Source: an uncultured Oscillospiraceae bacterium
Lineage (GTDB): Bacteria; Bacillota; Clostridia; Oscillospirales; Oscillospiraceae
Assembly: GCA_947626845.1 (NCBI GenBank)
Contig: CANQTW010000007.1
Location: 37,952 to 101,951, forward strand
Length of the DNA: 64,000 bases
Direction of reading: 5' to 3'
Both the position numbers and the translations under genes were made by a program. A model generated the notes under the pieces. That model was not told where the DNA came from. It made no database searches and worked only from the letters and a program-made list of their open reading frames with translations. Shown one piece after another: positions 50,027 through 58,258 of this stretch; the first letter of the stretch is position 1, and each line of letters opens with the position of its first letter.

Positions 50027-51123
50027 AATCGGATTCAAGATTAAGGCGGTTCCTGTTCTCTTTGAGAAGCTATGTTGCCTTTTTTCTACTGATGTCCTTT
50101 GTGATCACCTGTTGTATGCTGCTGTTCCTGAATACGCTGGCAGGTTCCATGGAGATCACCTATACCGAGCGGGAGATTCGTCTGGCCGCTGTCACAACAT
50201 TCGGCAATGTAATTTTTCTGAGTTTACTGTGTACCATAATCGACGGCGTGCGTCGGAAATATATGGTGGAACGCCCGGTGCGGCGGATCGTGCGGGGGGC
50301 AGAAAAACTTATGCAGGGGGACTTTACCGCACGGATCGAGCCCTACCACGGAATAAACGAACGGTCGGGCTTCGACACCATCATCGACTACTTCAACCGC
50401 ATGGCGGAGGAACTTTCCGGCGTGGAGACGCTGCGGACAGACTTCATCGCCAACGTGTCCCACGAATTGAAAACGCCGCTGGCCGTCATGCAGAATTACG
50501 GCACCATGCTCCAAAGTCCCGATCTGACCGAAGCACAGCGGATGGAGTATGCGAAGGCTATTACTGAGCAGTCCCGCCGCCTGGCTGACCTCATCACCAA
50601 TATTCTAAAGCTAAATCGGCTGGAAAACCAGCAGATTTATCCCGCCGTGAAACGGTACAATCTCGGAGAGCAGCTTGCCGAGTGCCTCTTGAATTTTGAA
50701 AGCACATGGGAGAAAAAGAACATCGACATTGAGACGGACATTGAGGAAGAATTGATCGTTCAGTCGGATGACGAGCTTCTTTCTCTCGTATGGAACAATC
50801 TGTTCTCCAATGCCCTGAAATTCACGGAAATCGGCGGCACAGTGTCCGTGACACTGAAAACCGAAGGCGATTATGCCACCGTCCGGGTATCAGACACCGG
50901 CTGTGGTATTTCGCCGGAAACAGGCAAACATATCTTTGAAAAGTTCTATCAGGGCGACACCTCCCATGCCACGCAGGGCAACGGCTTGGGGCTGGCGCTT
51001 GTCAAGCGGGTGGTGGATATTGTCGGCGGGGATATTTCCGTAGAGAGCGAAGTCGGAAAAGGCAGTACCTTTACCGTGAAAATCAGGAGGGCAGCGAATG
51101 GAGAAATTCAAGGAGCTTCTTAA
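50023..51123 (+). CDS. membrane sensor histidine kinase
   Basis: 366 aa from a GTG overlapping the regulator stop. Two membrane helices (about residues 14-38 and 58-76) enclose a very short outer loop (about 18 residues), so the signal is probably sensed in the membrane or via a partner. HAMP follows, then HisKA with FIANVSHELKTPLAVM, and HATPase with NLFSNALKF, DTGCGIS and GNGLGLALVKRVV. This intramembrane-sensing layout is typical of kinases paired with ABC exporters against cell-wall antibiotics. It overlaps the next gene by 26 bp. Confidence 0.93.
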   Translation: MKSDSRLRRFLFSLRSYVAFFLLMSFVITCCMLLFLNTLAGSMEITYTEREIRLAAVTTFGNVIFLSLLCTIIDGVRRKYMVERPVRRIVRGAEKLMQGDFTARIEPYHGINERSGFDTIIDYFNRMAEELSGVETLRTDFIANVSHELKTPLAVMQNYGTMLQSPDLTEAQRMEYAKAITEQSRRLADLITNILKLNRLENQQIYPAVKRYNLGEQLAECLLNFESTWEKKNIDIETDIEEELIVQSDDELLSLVWNNLFSNALKFTEIGGTVSVTLKTEGDYATVRVSDTGCGISPETGKHIFEKFYQGDTSHATQGNGLGLALVKRVVDIVGGDISVESEVGKGSTFTVKIRRAANGEIQGAS

Positions 51124-52012
51124 AAGGATATTCTGCCTGCCCCCTATTTGGACGGTAGTTGCGGCGTTTTTGGGCTATGGCTTTGTGATTGTAGTGGCGG
51201 TGTTCGACATTCAGAATCCTATCCTGCAATATGCCTCCTATATTGCCTCCGCTTACGCATTGATTGTTACTATTACGGGATTCATTTATATCAACACGAT
51301 AATCGGCGGTGTGAGAAAATTTGCCTCCAATCACCCGCTGATGAAAAAATTTCGCTCCACCAAGGTGGGCGAAAAATACATGACCGACGTGCGCTTCCGG
51401 GCGGGAGTCTCGCTGTATCAGGGCTTTTTCATCAATCTTTTGTATATCGTCATGAAGCTGGTATCGGGTATCATGTACCGCTCCCTGTGGTTCATCGCGC
51501 TGGCTTTTTATTACATCCTGCTGGCCGTGATGCGCTTTATGCTCGTGCGGCGGCTGAATGTGCAGGATGAAGCATCGGAGCTGCGCCGTTACCGGCTGTG
51601 CGGAATTATGCTTTTGTTCATGAATCAGGCGCTTGCCGGGATAGTTGTATTTATGGTGCATCAGAACCGGGGCTTTGATTATCCGGGACTGCTCATATAT
51701 GCGATGGCCGCGTATGCCTTTTACGCTGTCATAGTTGCCGTAATCAATATCGTAAAGACCCGCAAGCATAAAAGTCCAATCCTTTCAGCGGCCAAGGCAA
51801 TCAATCTTGTGGCGGCAATGGTGTCCATTCTTTCGCTGGAAACCGCAATGCTGGCACAATTCGGCGGGGACGATGATCCGCTGTTTCGTCAGGTTATGAC
51901 TGCCGCGACAGGAGGCGGCGTCTGTACCATCGTGATTGGTATGGCAATTTACATGATCTGGCGGGCAAATAAAAATCTTAAAAAGATTGAATTTAACAAT
52001 TCTCAAACATAA
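51098..52012 (+). CDS. polytopic membrane protein coupled to the two-component system
   Basis: 304 aa with about eight hydrophobic segments (for example IWTVVAAFLGYGFVIVVAVF, SYIASAYALIVTITGFIYI, FINLLYIVMKLVSGIMY, SLWFIALAFYYILLAVM). A conserved-looking cytoplasmic loop RFRAGVSLYQGFF lies in the middle. The gene overlaps the histidine kinase by 26 bp, so the products are made together; it may be a sensory or accessory partner of the short-looped kinase. I do not recognise a named family. Confidence 0.75.
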   Translation: MEKFKELLKRIFCLPPIWTVVAAFLGYGFVIVVAVFDIQNPILQYASYIASAYALIVTITGFIYINTIIGGVRKFASNHPLMKKFRSTKVGEKYMTDVRFRAGVSLYQGFFINLLYIVMKLVSGIMYRSLWFIALAFYYILLAVMRFMLVRRLNVQDEASELRRYRLCGIMLLFMNQALAGIVVFMVHQNRGFDYPGLLIYAMAAYAFYAVIVAVINIVKTRKHKSPILSAAKAINLVAAMVSILSLETAMLAQFGGDDDPLFRQVMTAATGGGVCTIVIGMAIYMIWRANKNLKKIEFNNSQT

Positions 52013-52046
52013 CTTGAATGTTTTGCAAACAGTTGACTGCTACAAT
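51999..52046 (+). promoter_or_regulatory. two-box regulated promoter of the two-helix membrane protein
   Basis: ATTCTCAAAC (51999-52008) and TTTTGCAAAC (52021-52030), 22 bp apart, with TACAAT at 52041-52046, 20 bp after the second box start. The first box overlaps the stop of the upstream gene. Confidence 0.7.
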
Positions 52047-52077
52047 ATCCACAGAATCCTGAAAGGAGTAATGGATC

Positions 52078-52461
52078 ATGGAAGAAAAGAAAGAAACCTT
52101 CACCTATACCTATTCCGCAAAGGAGCAGGAGGAAATCAAGAAAATTCGGGACAAATATGCGCCCCCGACAAAAGAAGAAACAACTATGGAGCGGCTTCGC
52201 CGTCTGGACGAAAGCGCCACAAAGGGTGCAACCGTCGTCTCGCTGATCGTCGGGATCATCAGCGCCCTGCTGCTTGGCGTTGGGATGTGCTGCGCGATGC
52301 TACCCGGCTGGGAAGCCTATTTCATTCCGGGCATTGCGGTAGGCGTAGTCGGCATCATCGGCGTCATCGCGGCTTACCCCATCTACAACCACATGGTCAA
52401 ACGCAAGAGGGCCAAGCTCGCGCCGGAGATCATGCGGCTCAGCGATGAGCTGATGAAATAA
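52078..52461 (+). CDS. two-helix membrane protein of the two-component regulon
   Basis: 127 aa. The N-terminal charged segment FTYTYSAKEQEEIKKIRDKYAPP is followed by TMERLRRLDESATKGATV, two hydrophobic helices (about 57-78 and 85-107: VSLIVGIISALLLGVGMCC, IPGIAVGVVGIIGVIAAYP), and a basic end KRKRAKLAPEIMRLSDELM. The N-terminal SAKEQEEIKKIR...LDES pattern looks conserved, but I know no function. It has its own copy of the regulated promoter and ends in a terminator. Confidence 0.75.
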   Translation: MEEKKETFTYTYSAKEQEEIKKIRDKYAPPTKEETTMERLRRLDESATKGATVVSLIVGIISALLLGVGMCCAMLPGWEAYFIPGIAVGVVGIIGVIAAYPIYNHMVKRKRAKLAPEIMRLSDELMK

Positions 52462-52468
52462 AAAACTA

Positions 52469-52500
52469 AAGGACGCCCCGGTTGGGACGTCCTTGATCTT
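52469..52500 (+). terminator. terminator after the two-helix membrane protein
   Basis: AAGGACG (52469-52475) pairs with CGTCCTT (52488-52494), with inner CCC/GGG pairs. The tail is only weakly T-rich. Confidence 0.55.
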
Positions 52501-52549
52501 ATATCCAATTTAGAGCATTTTCCATTAGTCGAATTCCTGAAATTAGTAG

Positions 52550-53761
52550 TCAGGCAGAAGCTCCTGCGCGGTATTCCGAAGGTGTCACCCCATATGTTTT
52601 CCGAAAACTATCCGAAAAATGGCTTTGAGAGCAAAATTGGAGTCGCGCGCCAATCTCGCGGATATCCTCCTGGGTCGAGCGCAGGAGGTGGGCCGCACGA
52701 TCCAAACGCTTTTTGCGGATGTAGTCGCTGGGCGCGAGCCCCGTCTCCTTTTTAAACTTCCGGCTCAGGTAGTACTCCGCGTAGCCTGAACGCTGCGCCA
52801 GGGAGGCAAGATCCAGCGGTTCTTCTAGGTGAAGGTCAATATAGTCGCACAGGGCCTGAATGGGCCGGGAAAGGCCGCCTGTGCGGCACTGATGGACGCG
52901 CAGAACATAGTCCTCCTGCATGGGGAGTGCGATCTCCACAAGGTCGGGTACGGATCGGCACGCCTCAATGCTCTGAAAGTATCTGTCAGAGAGGGCGTAG
53001 CTGACCTCCGGGTCAAGTCCGCCCTCCATGGCGGCGCGGGAAAACAGGACAAGGCAGGTGATGACTGCGTTTTTCATCTGCCGCAGCACGTCATCGCGGC
53101 TGAGCTTGCCCATGCGGCCCGTAACGGATATTCTGTCCATTTGTGCGCGGAAGTTGGCGATGTCCCCTTCACGGACAATGCGCAGCATTTCCTGCTCCGC
53201 CTCAAATGTTCCGTGGGCGCTAACAGTTTCCTCCAGCTCTGGAGTCGCTTTATTGAGCTTACTGTCATCGTATCTCAAATCATTGACGCCCACACGTCCG
53301 CCTGTGACGCAGTGGTGGAGCATGATGGCGTACTCAAAGACCCGATTCAGGGATATGACCGGTACCCCATTCAAAAACTGTCGCGCCTGCTCCCGCAGAG
53401 TAGCCGTCATGCCCCGGCGGGAAAGCTGCGCTTCCAAATTCTTCGGGGACACGGTGTCAAGAAAAACCGGCCCCAGGACGTAGGAGCGCCCCAGCTCCTC
53501 ACCCTCAAAACGCGGCTGGAGGACCCACAGCATACCGATTTCGTTGGACATAAGTATGGGGGTGTCATTCCCGTCAGGGGACAGCCGAATGGAATCGTCC
53601 CCTCGAAGCAAGGTGAAGAGATTGTTCACCGCCGCCTCGTGGGGGCAATTACTTTTAATAAGATGCCAGCCGCTGTCATACTGCCAGAGGTAGAGGTCAT
53701 GACAGCATAGGAGCATACTCGAAAAAAGCTCCACACGGGCATCCAACTCAGACGTGTCCAA
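52550..53761 (-). CDS. AraC-family transcriptional regulator of the glycan cassette
   Basis: 403 aa. Residues 1 to about 290 form an unassigned sensor region (LYLWQYDSGWHLIKSN, LGPVFLDTVSPKNLEAQL). The last 100 residues are a double helix-turn-helix AraC domain: LDLASLAQRSGYAEYYLSRKF and IREIGARLQFCSQSHFSDSFRK. It is divergent from the transporter/hydrolase genes that begin at 54220 and probably activates them when the glycan-derived signal is present. A small gene precedes it by 17 bp on the same strand. Confidence 0.9.
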   Translation of the reverse strand: MDTSELDARVELFSSMLLCCHDLYLWQYDSGWHLIKSNCPHEAAVNNLFTLLRGDDSIRLSPDGNDTPILMSNEIGMLWVLQPRFEGEELGRSYVLGPVFLDTVSPKNLEAQLSRRGMTATLREQARQFLNGVPVISLNRVFEYAIMLHHCVTGGRVGVNDLRYDDSKLNKATPELEETVSAHGTFEAEQEMLRIVREGDIANFRAQMDRISVTGRMGKLSRDDVLRQMKNAVITCLVLFSRAAMEGGLDPEVSYALSDRYFQSIEACRSVPDLVEIALPMQEDYVLRVHQCRTGGLSRPIQALCDYIDLHLEEPLDLASLAQRSGYAEYYLSRKFKKETGLAPSDYIRKKRLDRAAHLLRSTQEDIREIGARLQFCSQSHFSDSFRKTYGVTPSEYRAGASA

Positions 53762-53778
53762 TGCTCACGCGCCTCCCT

Positions 53779-54006
53779 TCATGCAAGATACCCCCGAAGA
53801 GAGGGGACGTCCGTCATATCCTCAAACTCTATCTCGCCGTGAAGCTGCTCGGACTCTCCGGCAATCACGGCGGCAAACACAAATTGGGCCAGTGCGGATT
53901 TGAGATCCAAATCGTCTCCCTCTTGCGTCACATAAGTCACCGAGCCGTGGCACTTTTGCACCGCTTGGAGAAATTTCGGAATATTGGCGTTTGGTTGGAG
54001 TTTCAT
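53779..54006 (-). CDS. 75-aa small protein upstream of the AraC regulator
   Basis: MKLQPNANIPKFLQAVQKC, then a CHGSVTYVTQEGDDLDLKSALAQF stretch, ending DVPSLRGYLA. It has no membrane segment or signal. The G-D-x-x-D-L-K-S-A-L pattern and length weakly recall HPr-like folds, but the phosphorylatable His is not evident, so this is only a suggestion. It is co-transcribed with the AraC gene, which could make it a modulator of that regulator or of sugar uptake. Confidence 0.65.
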   Translation of the reverse strand: MKLQPNANIPKFLQAVQKCHGSVTYVTQEGDDLDLKSALAQFVFAAVIAGESEQLHGEIEFEDMTDVPSLRGYLA

Positions 54007-54132
54007 ATGGACCTCCGAATCTGAATTGTTGCGTTCATTATAGAGCAGATCTACGTTTTATTCTATCACAAATTCGCTATTCTTTCAATCTGAATGTCTA
54101 TTTTTAAATGATAGATATTTAGATTATATTTT

Positions 54133-54181
54133 TATCAAATTCTTGATAACGCTTTTTTCCTTCTTCTGCTATGATTATAAT
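54133..54181 (+). promoter_or_regulatory. palindrome and -10 box before the glycan operon
   Basis: TATCAA-ATTC-TTGATA (54133-54148) is a perfect palindrome. TATAAT follows at 54176-54181, but no -35 stands at the normal distance, fitting an activator-dependent promoter. The start codon is at 54220, behind GAGGAGGAA. Confidence 0.5.
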
Positions 54182-54219
54182 ACCAACAGCGTTTCCAATA
54201 TTATAGAGGAGGAAGAAAA

Positions 54220-55896
54220 ATGAAGGAATCTTTACTTTCGCGCGTATTCTCATCCCCGCGTCTTGACTCCCGTGTTCGTTCCGCAAATACCACCGGTCCG
54301 GAAAAGTGGCTGGGATATTTTCTCGGCCCCATGGGCGCGTATATCCTGAATTTCACCATTATCGGGTACATAAACGTCTTCTATACGGATGTTCTGAACT
54401 TAACGAACGCTTTTCCCTGGGTGGCGGCATTTCTGACGCTGTTCCCCATTCTCTCCAAGGTGCTAGACGCCATCACGAACTTGATTATGGGACAAATCAT
54501 TGAGCGCACCCGCACTCGTCAGGGAAAGGCACGTCCATGGATTCTCATTTCCGCGCCGCTCATGACCGTGTTCTGCATTCTGATGTTCCGGCTTCCCAGG
54601 GAGCACAGCATCTGGCAGATCGTGATGATTGCTCTGAGCTATAATCTTTTCTTCTCCTTCGCGTACACCATCTTCAACATGAGCCACACACTGATGGTTC
54701 CCCTGTCTACCAACAACGTCCGCCAGCGGGACGGACTTTCCCTGTTTACCAACATGGGAAGCAATATGCTCCCAGGTGTCATCGTGTCCCTGCTGTTCCC
54801 AGCGGTCCTGCTGCCGACGCTGGGCGTGGATTATGACAAGTGGGTCCTGACTATGAGCATCCTGGCCGCTGTGGCGCTGCCTCTGACCGTCGTTGAGTAT
54901 TACTTCACCAAGGAGCGCGTCACAGAGGCTGCCGTCAGCGTCGGTGAGCAGAAGACTGTTCCCTTTACGGAACAACTAAAGGTCTGCTTCTCCTCTAAAT
55001 ACTGGATTTTGATGATCCTGTTTATGTTCTGCTTCCATGTCATGAGCAACATTATGACTATCTCTCTCCCGTACTTCTGCAACTGGGTGCTGGGTACATA
55101 TAATGACGGAACCACCCAGATGATCCTTTCCGCCGTGGGTAAGGCGCCCCTTGGCTTTGGCGTCTTTCTCCTGTGGCCGCTGGTGAAAAAGTACGGCAAG
55201 CGCACGGTCATGATCATCGGCTTTTTGATGGCTGCGGTGGCTGAGGCTGTGTGTTGGGCTGGCAGTCACAGCATGGCCGTCATGCTGGTGGGCTCTCTTG
55301 TCTACGCCATCGGCTGGCTGCCCTCCTATGTGTACAGCGCTTTGATGGCGGACACCTTGGATTATATTGAGTGTGAGCGGAATGTCCGGGCAGACGGTCT
55401 TACGGCGTCCTTATTTACCATCGTGGCGACCGTCTCCGTAGGAATAGGTCAGGGGCTTTTCAACTTAGGACTGACCACCACTGGCTATGTGGCACCCTAC
55501 GAGGTCTCCGCCGGTGTTTATAACGTTCAGAACGCCGCCACCCAGGGCTTTATCACTTTTGCCTATGTGGGTGTGCCGATGATACTCCTCTTGTGCATGT
55601 CCTTGATCATGGTGTTCTTTAAGGTGGAAAACCACCTTCCGAGAGTCCACGAGGAGCTGATTGCCCGTCGCAAGGCGGAGGCCGCCGCCCGTGGCGAGGT
55701 CTATGTTTCCCCCGAGGAGAAAGCCGTCATCGAGCAGGCCGAGCAGGACAAAAAGGCCGAAGAAAAGCGTATCGAGGAACTCAAAGCCCGGTGTGCCAAG
55801 CGCGGCCTGGATTTTGAGACCGAAGAAGCCAAGTATCAGGCGAAAATCGCGCAGGCGAAAGAAAAAGCTGAGGCGAAAGCCAACAAGAAGAAGTAA
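54220..55896 (+). CDS. GPH-family sugar symporter with a long charged C-terminal tail
   Basis: 558 aa. Residues 1 to about 465 form a 12-helix GPH/MelB-type transporter (NVFYTDVLNL, ERTRTRQGKARPWIL, FTKERVTEA). The final ~90 residues are an unusual soluble tail rich in Lys, Glu and Ala (RRKAEAAARGEVYVSPEEK, then coiled-coil-like EEKRIEELKARCAKRG and AKEKAEAKANKKK). It is probably the importer of the oligosaccharide or glycoside handled by the next three enzymes. It is the first gene of the operon. Confidence 0.9.
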   Translation: MKESLLSRVFSSPRLDSRVRSANTTGPEKWLGYFLGPMGAYILNFTIIGYINVFYTDVLNLTNAFPWVAAFLTLFPILSKVLDAITNLIMGQIIERTRTRQGKARPWILISAPLMTVFCILMFRLPREHSIWQIVMIALSYNLFFSFAYTIFNMSHTLMVPLSTNNVRQRDGLSLFTNMGSNMLPGVIVSLLFPAVLLPTLGVDYDKWVLTMSILAAVALPLTVVEYYFTKERVTEAAVSVGEQKTVPFTEQLKVCFSSKYWILMILFMFCFHVMSNIMTISLPYFCNWVLGTYNDGTTQMILSAVGKAPLGFGVFLLWPLVKKYGKRTVMIIGFLMAAVAEAVCWAGSHSMAVMLVGSLVYAIGWLPSYVYSALMADTLDYIECERNVRADGLTASLFTIVATVSVGIGQGLFNLGLTTTGYVAPYEVSAGVYNVQNAATQGFITFAYVGVPMILLLCMSLIMVFFKVENHLPRVHEELIARRKAEAAARGEVYVSPEEKAVIEQAEQDKKAEEKRIEELKARCAKRGLDFETEEAKYQAKIAQAKEKAEAKANKKK

Positions 55897-55958
55897 AAGC
55901 CGCCGCCACTACGCCGAGGTCATCCGTTTAAACGGCGAGAATCTGTGAGGAGGATGCT

Positions 55959-58250
55959 ATGAAAAAAACGAGCTTCAATACTGGCTGGACCTGCAATGGT
56001 CAGCCTGTGACGCTCCCGCATGACGCGATGATCCATGAAAAGCGGGACGCCAAAAATCCTAGTGGCAGCGCCCAGGCGTTCTTTCCCGGCGGGGCGTATG
56101 TCTATGAAAAGACATTTACAGCGCCGGAGGGGTTTGAGAACGGGCACCTTGTGCTTGAGTTCGAGGGCGTCTACAAGAACGCCAGGGTGTCGGTCAACGG
56201 GAAACCGGCGGGCGGCACGGCGTATGGGTACATACCGTTTTTCATAAATCTGGATGGGCTTCTAAAAGCCGGCGAGAACGTCATCCGGGTGGAGTGCGAG
56301 AACCGGGACCAGCCGGACTCCCGCTGGTACTCCGGCGCGGGCATCTACCGCCCGGTGTGGCTCTGGCAGGTGCCGGCGGAGAGCATAGAGCCGGAGAGCG
56401 TGAAGATCAGCACCGTCACGATTGATCCCGCCGTTATCCGGGTCCAATCTCCAAAGCCCGTGACAGTGGAGGTGGAGGACATCAGCGGAGAAGGGACGGA
56501 TTTTACCCTCACCATCCCCAACGCCAAGTTGTGGAGCGCCGAGACTCCAAATCTCTATACAGCCCACGTCACCAGCGGCGCGGACAGCCAGGACATCCCC
56601 TTCGGCATCCGGCAGATCACCTGGGACAATAAGGGCCTCTATGTCAACGGCGTCCCCACCCTTCTGCGGGGCGGCTGCGTCCACCACGACAGCGGCATCC
56701 TTGGGGCGGCCACCTACGACGAGGCGGAGTACAGAAGGGTGAAGATGCTGAAGGCTGCGGGCTTCAATGCCATCCGCTCCTCCCACAACCCCTGCTCCCG
56801 CGCCCTGCTGGACGCCTGCGACAAACTGGGCGTGTACGTCATGGACGAGGCGTGGGATATGTGGTACAACCACAAGAACAAATACGACTACGCCTCCCAG
56901 TGGCGAGAGAATTACAGGTCAGACCTGCGGGCCATGGTGGACCGGGACTACAACCACCCCAGTGTCATCCTCTATTCCATCGGCAACGAGGTCAGCGAGC
57001 CCGCCAGAGACGAGGGCGTGGAGGCCGCACGGGAGATGGTGTCCCTGCTCCATGAGGCCGACCCCACTCGGCCCGTCACCGGGGGCTTTAACCTGATGAT
57101 CATCGCCTCGGCGAAGAAAGGCAAAGGTGTCTACGACGAGGAGGGCGGCGGTCGGGACGAGTCCGGCGACAAGGCCATGGCGGGGATGAACTCGACCCTT
57201 TTCAACATGGTCACCAACATGGTGGGCACCGGCATGAACAAGTCCGCCAACTCCAAAAAGGCTGATGAGGCGGTGAGCCCCGTCATGGACGCCCTGGACA
57301 TCTGCGGCTACAACTACGCCTCCGGGCGCTACCCCCTGGACGGCAAGCTCCACCCGGACCGGCTCATCTTCGGCAGTGAGACCTTCCCCCAGGACATCGC
57401 GAAGAACTGGGAGATGGTGAAGAAATACCCCTATCTCATCGGAGATTTCATGTGGACGGCTTGGGACTACCTGGGCGAAGCGGGCCTGGGGGCCTGGGGC
57501 TACACCCCGGACAGCAAGGGCTTCAACAAGCCCTATCCCTGGCTGCTGGCGGACACCGGGGCTATGGACATACTGGGCGACCCCAACGGGGAGCTGTTTC
57601 TGGCACAAGCCGCATGGGGACATCTGGACGCGCCCAAGATCGCCGTTCAGCCTATCAACCACGACAGCAAGCCTGCCAAAATGGTCTGGCGCGGCACCAA
57701 CGCCATCCCCTCCTGGAGCTGGCGGGGATGTGAGGGGAAGAAAGCTGTTATTGAGATTTATTCATGTGAGCCCATAGTCGAGCTATTTCAGGACGGCAAG
57801 TCCCTTGGAAGGAAGAAAACCAAGCTTTGCAAGGCGGTATTCAAGACAGCCTATCACCCCGGCAGGCTGGAGGCGGTAAGCTTTGATGCCTCTGGGCGGG
57901 AAATGGGGAGGAGTATTCTCACCTCCGCTGACGGGGCCTTGCGACTCACGGTCGCGCCGGAGGTTCTGGAGGCTGGAACCGGCGAGATCGTATACATCCC
58001 CGTGTCCATCACAGATGCGGACGGTGTGGTAGAGTCCAACGCGGACAGTGCCGCTGCCGTCACCGTGGAGGGCGGCGAGCTTTTGGCCTTCGGCTCCGCC
58101 AACCCACGGACAGAGGAACGGTTCGACGCGGGGAAATACACCACCTACTACGGCAGGGCGCTCGCCGTTGTCCGCATGGGCGTGGGCGATCTGACAGTCA
58201 CCGCCTCCGACGGCAAAATGAGCGCAAGCGCCGTCATCAAGCACAAGTGA
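55959..58250 (+). CDS. glycoside hydrolase family 2 (beta-galactosidase/beta-glucuronidase-like)
   Basis: 763 aa with the GH2 layout: N-terminal jelly-roll (GHLVLEFEGVYKNARVSVNGK, DSRWYSGAGIYRPVWLW), an immunoglobulin-like domain, a TIM barrel (RGGCVHHDSGILG, GFNAIRSSHNPCS) and C-terminal beta domains. The acid/base is Glu344 (SIGNEVSE) and the probable nucleophile Glu474 (FGSETFP). There is no signal peptide, so it acts on imported substrate. Whether it removes galactose or glucuronic acid cannot be told. Confidence 0.9.
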   Translation: MKKTSFNTGWTCNGQPVTLPHDAMIHEKRDAKNPSGSAQAFFPGGAYVYEKTFTAPEGFENGHLVLEFEGVYKNARVSVNGKPAGGTAYGYIPFFINLDGLLKAGENVIRVECENRDQPDSRWYSGAGIYRPVWLWQVPAESIEPESVKISTVTIDPAVIRVQSPKPVTVEVEDISGEGTDFTLTIPNAKLWSAETPNLYTAHVTSGADSQDIPFGIRQITWDNKGLYVNGVPTLLRGGCVHHDSGILGAATYDEAEYRRVKMLKAAGFNAIRSSHNPCSRALLDACDKLGVYVMDEAWDMWYNHKNKYDYASQWRENYRSDLRAMVDRDYNHPSVILYSIGNEVSEPARDEGVEAAREMVSLLHEADPTRPVTGGFNLMIIASAKKGKGVYDEEGGGRDESGDKAMAGMNSTLFNMVTNMVGTGMNKSANSKKADEAVSPVMDALDICGYNYASGRYPLDGKLHPDRLIFGSETFPQDIAKNWEMVKKYPYLIGDFMWTAWDYLGEAGLGAWGYTPDSKGFNKPYPWLLADTGAMDILGDPNGELFLAQAAWGHLDAPKIAVQPINHDSKPAKMVWRGTNAIPSWSWRGCEGKKAVIEIYSCEPIVELFQDGKSLGRKKTKLCKAVFKTAYHPGRLEAVSFDASGREMGRSILTSADGALRLTVAPEVLEAGTGEIVYIPVSITDADGVVESNADSAAAVTVEGGELLAFGSANPRTEERFDAGKYTTYYGRALAVVRMGVGDLTVTASDGKMSASAVIKHK

Positions 58251-58258
58251 GGTGCCAT

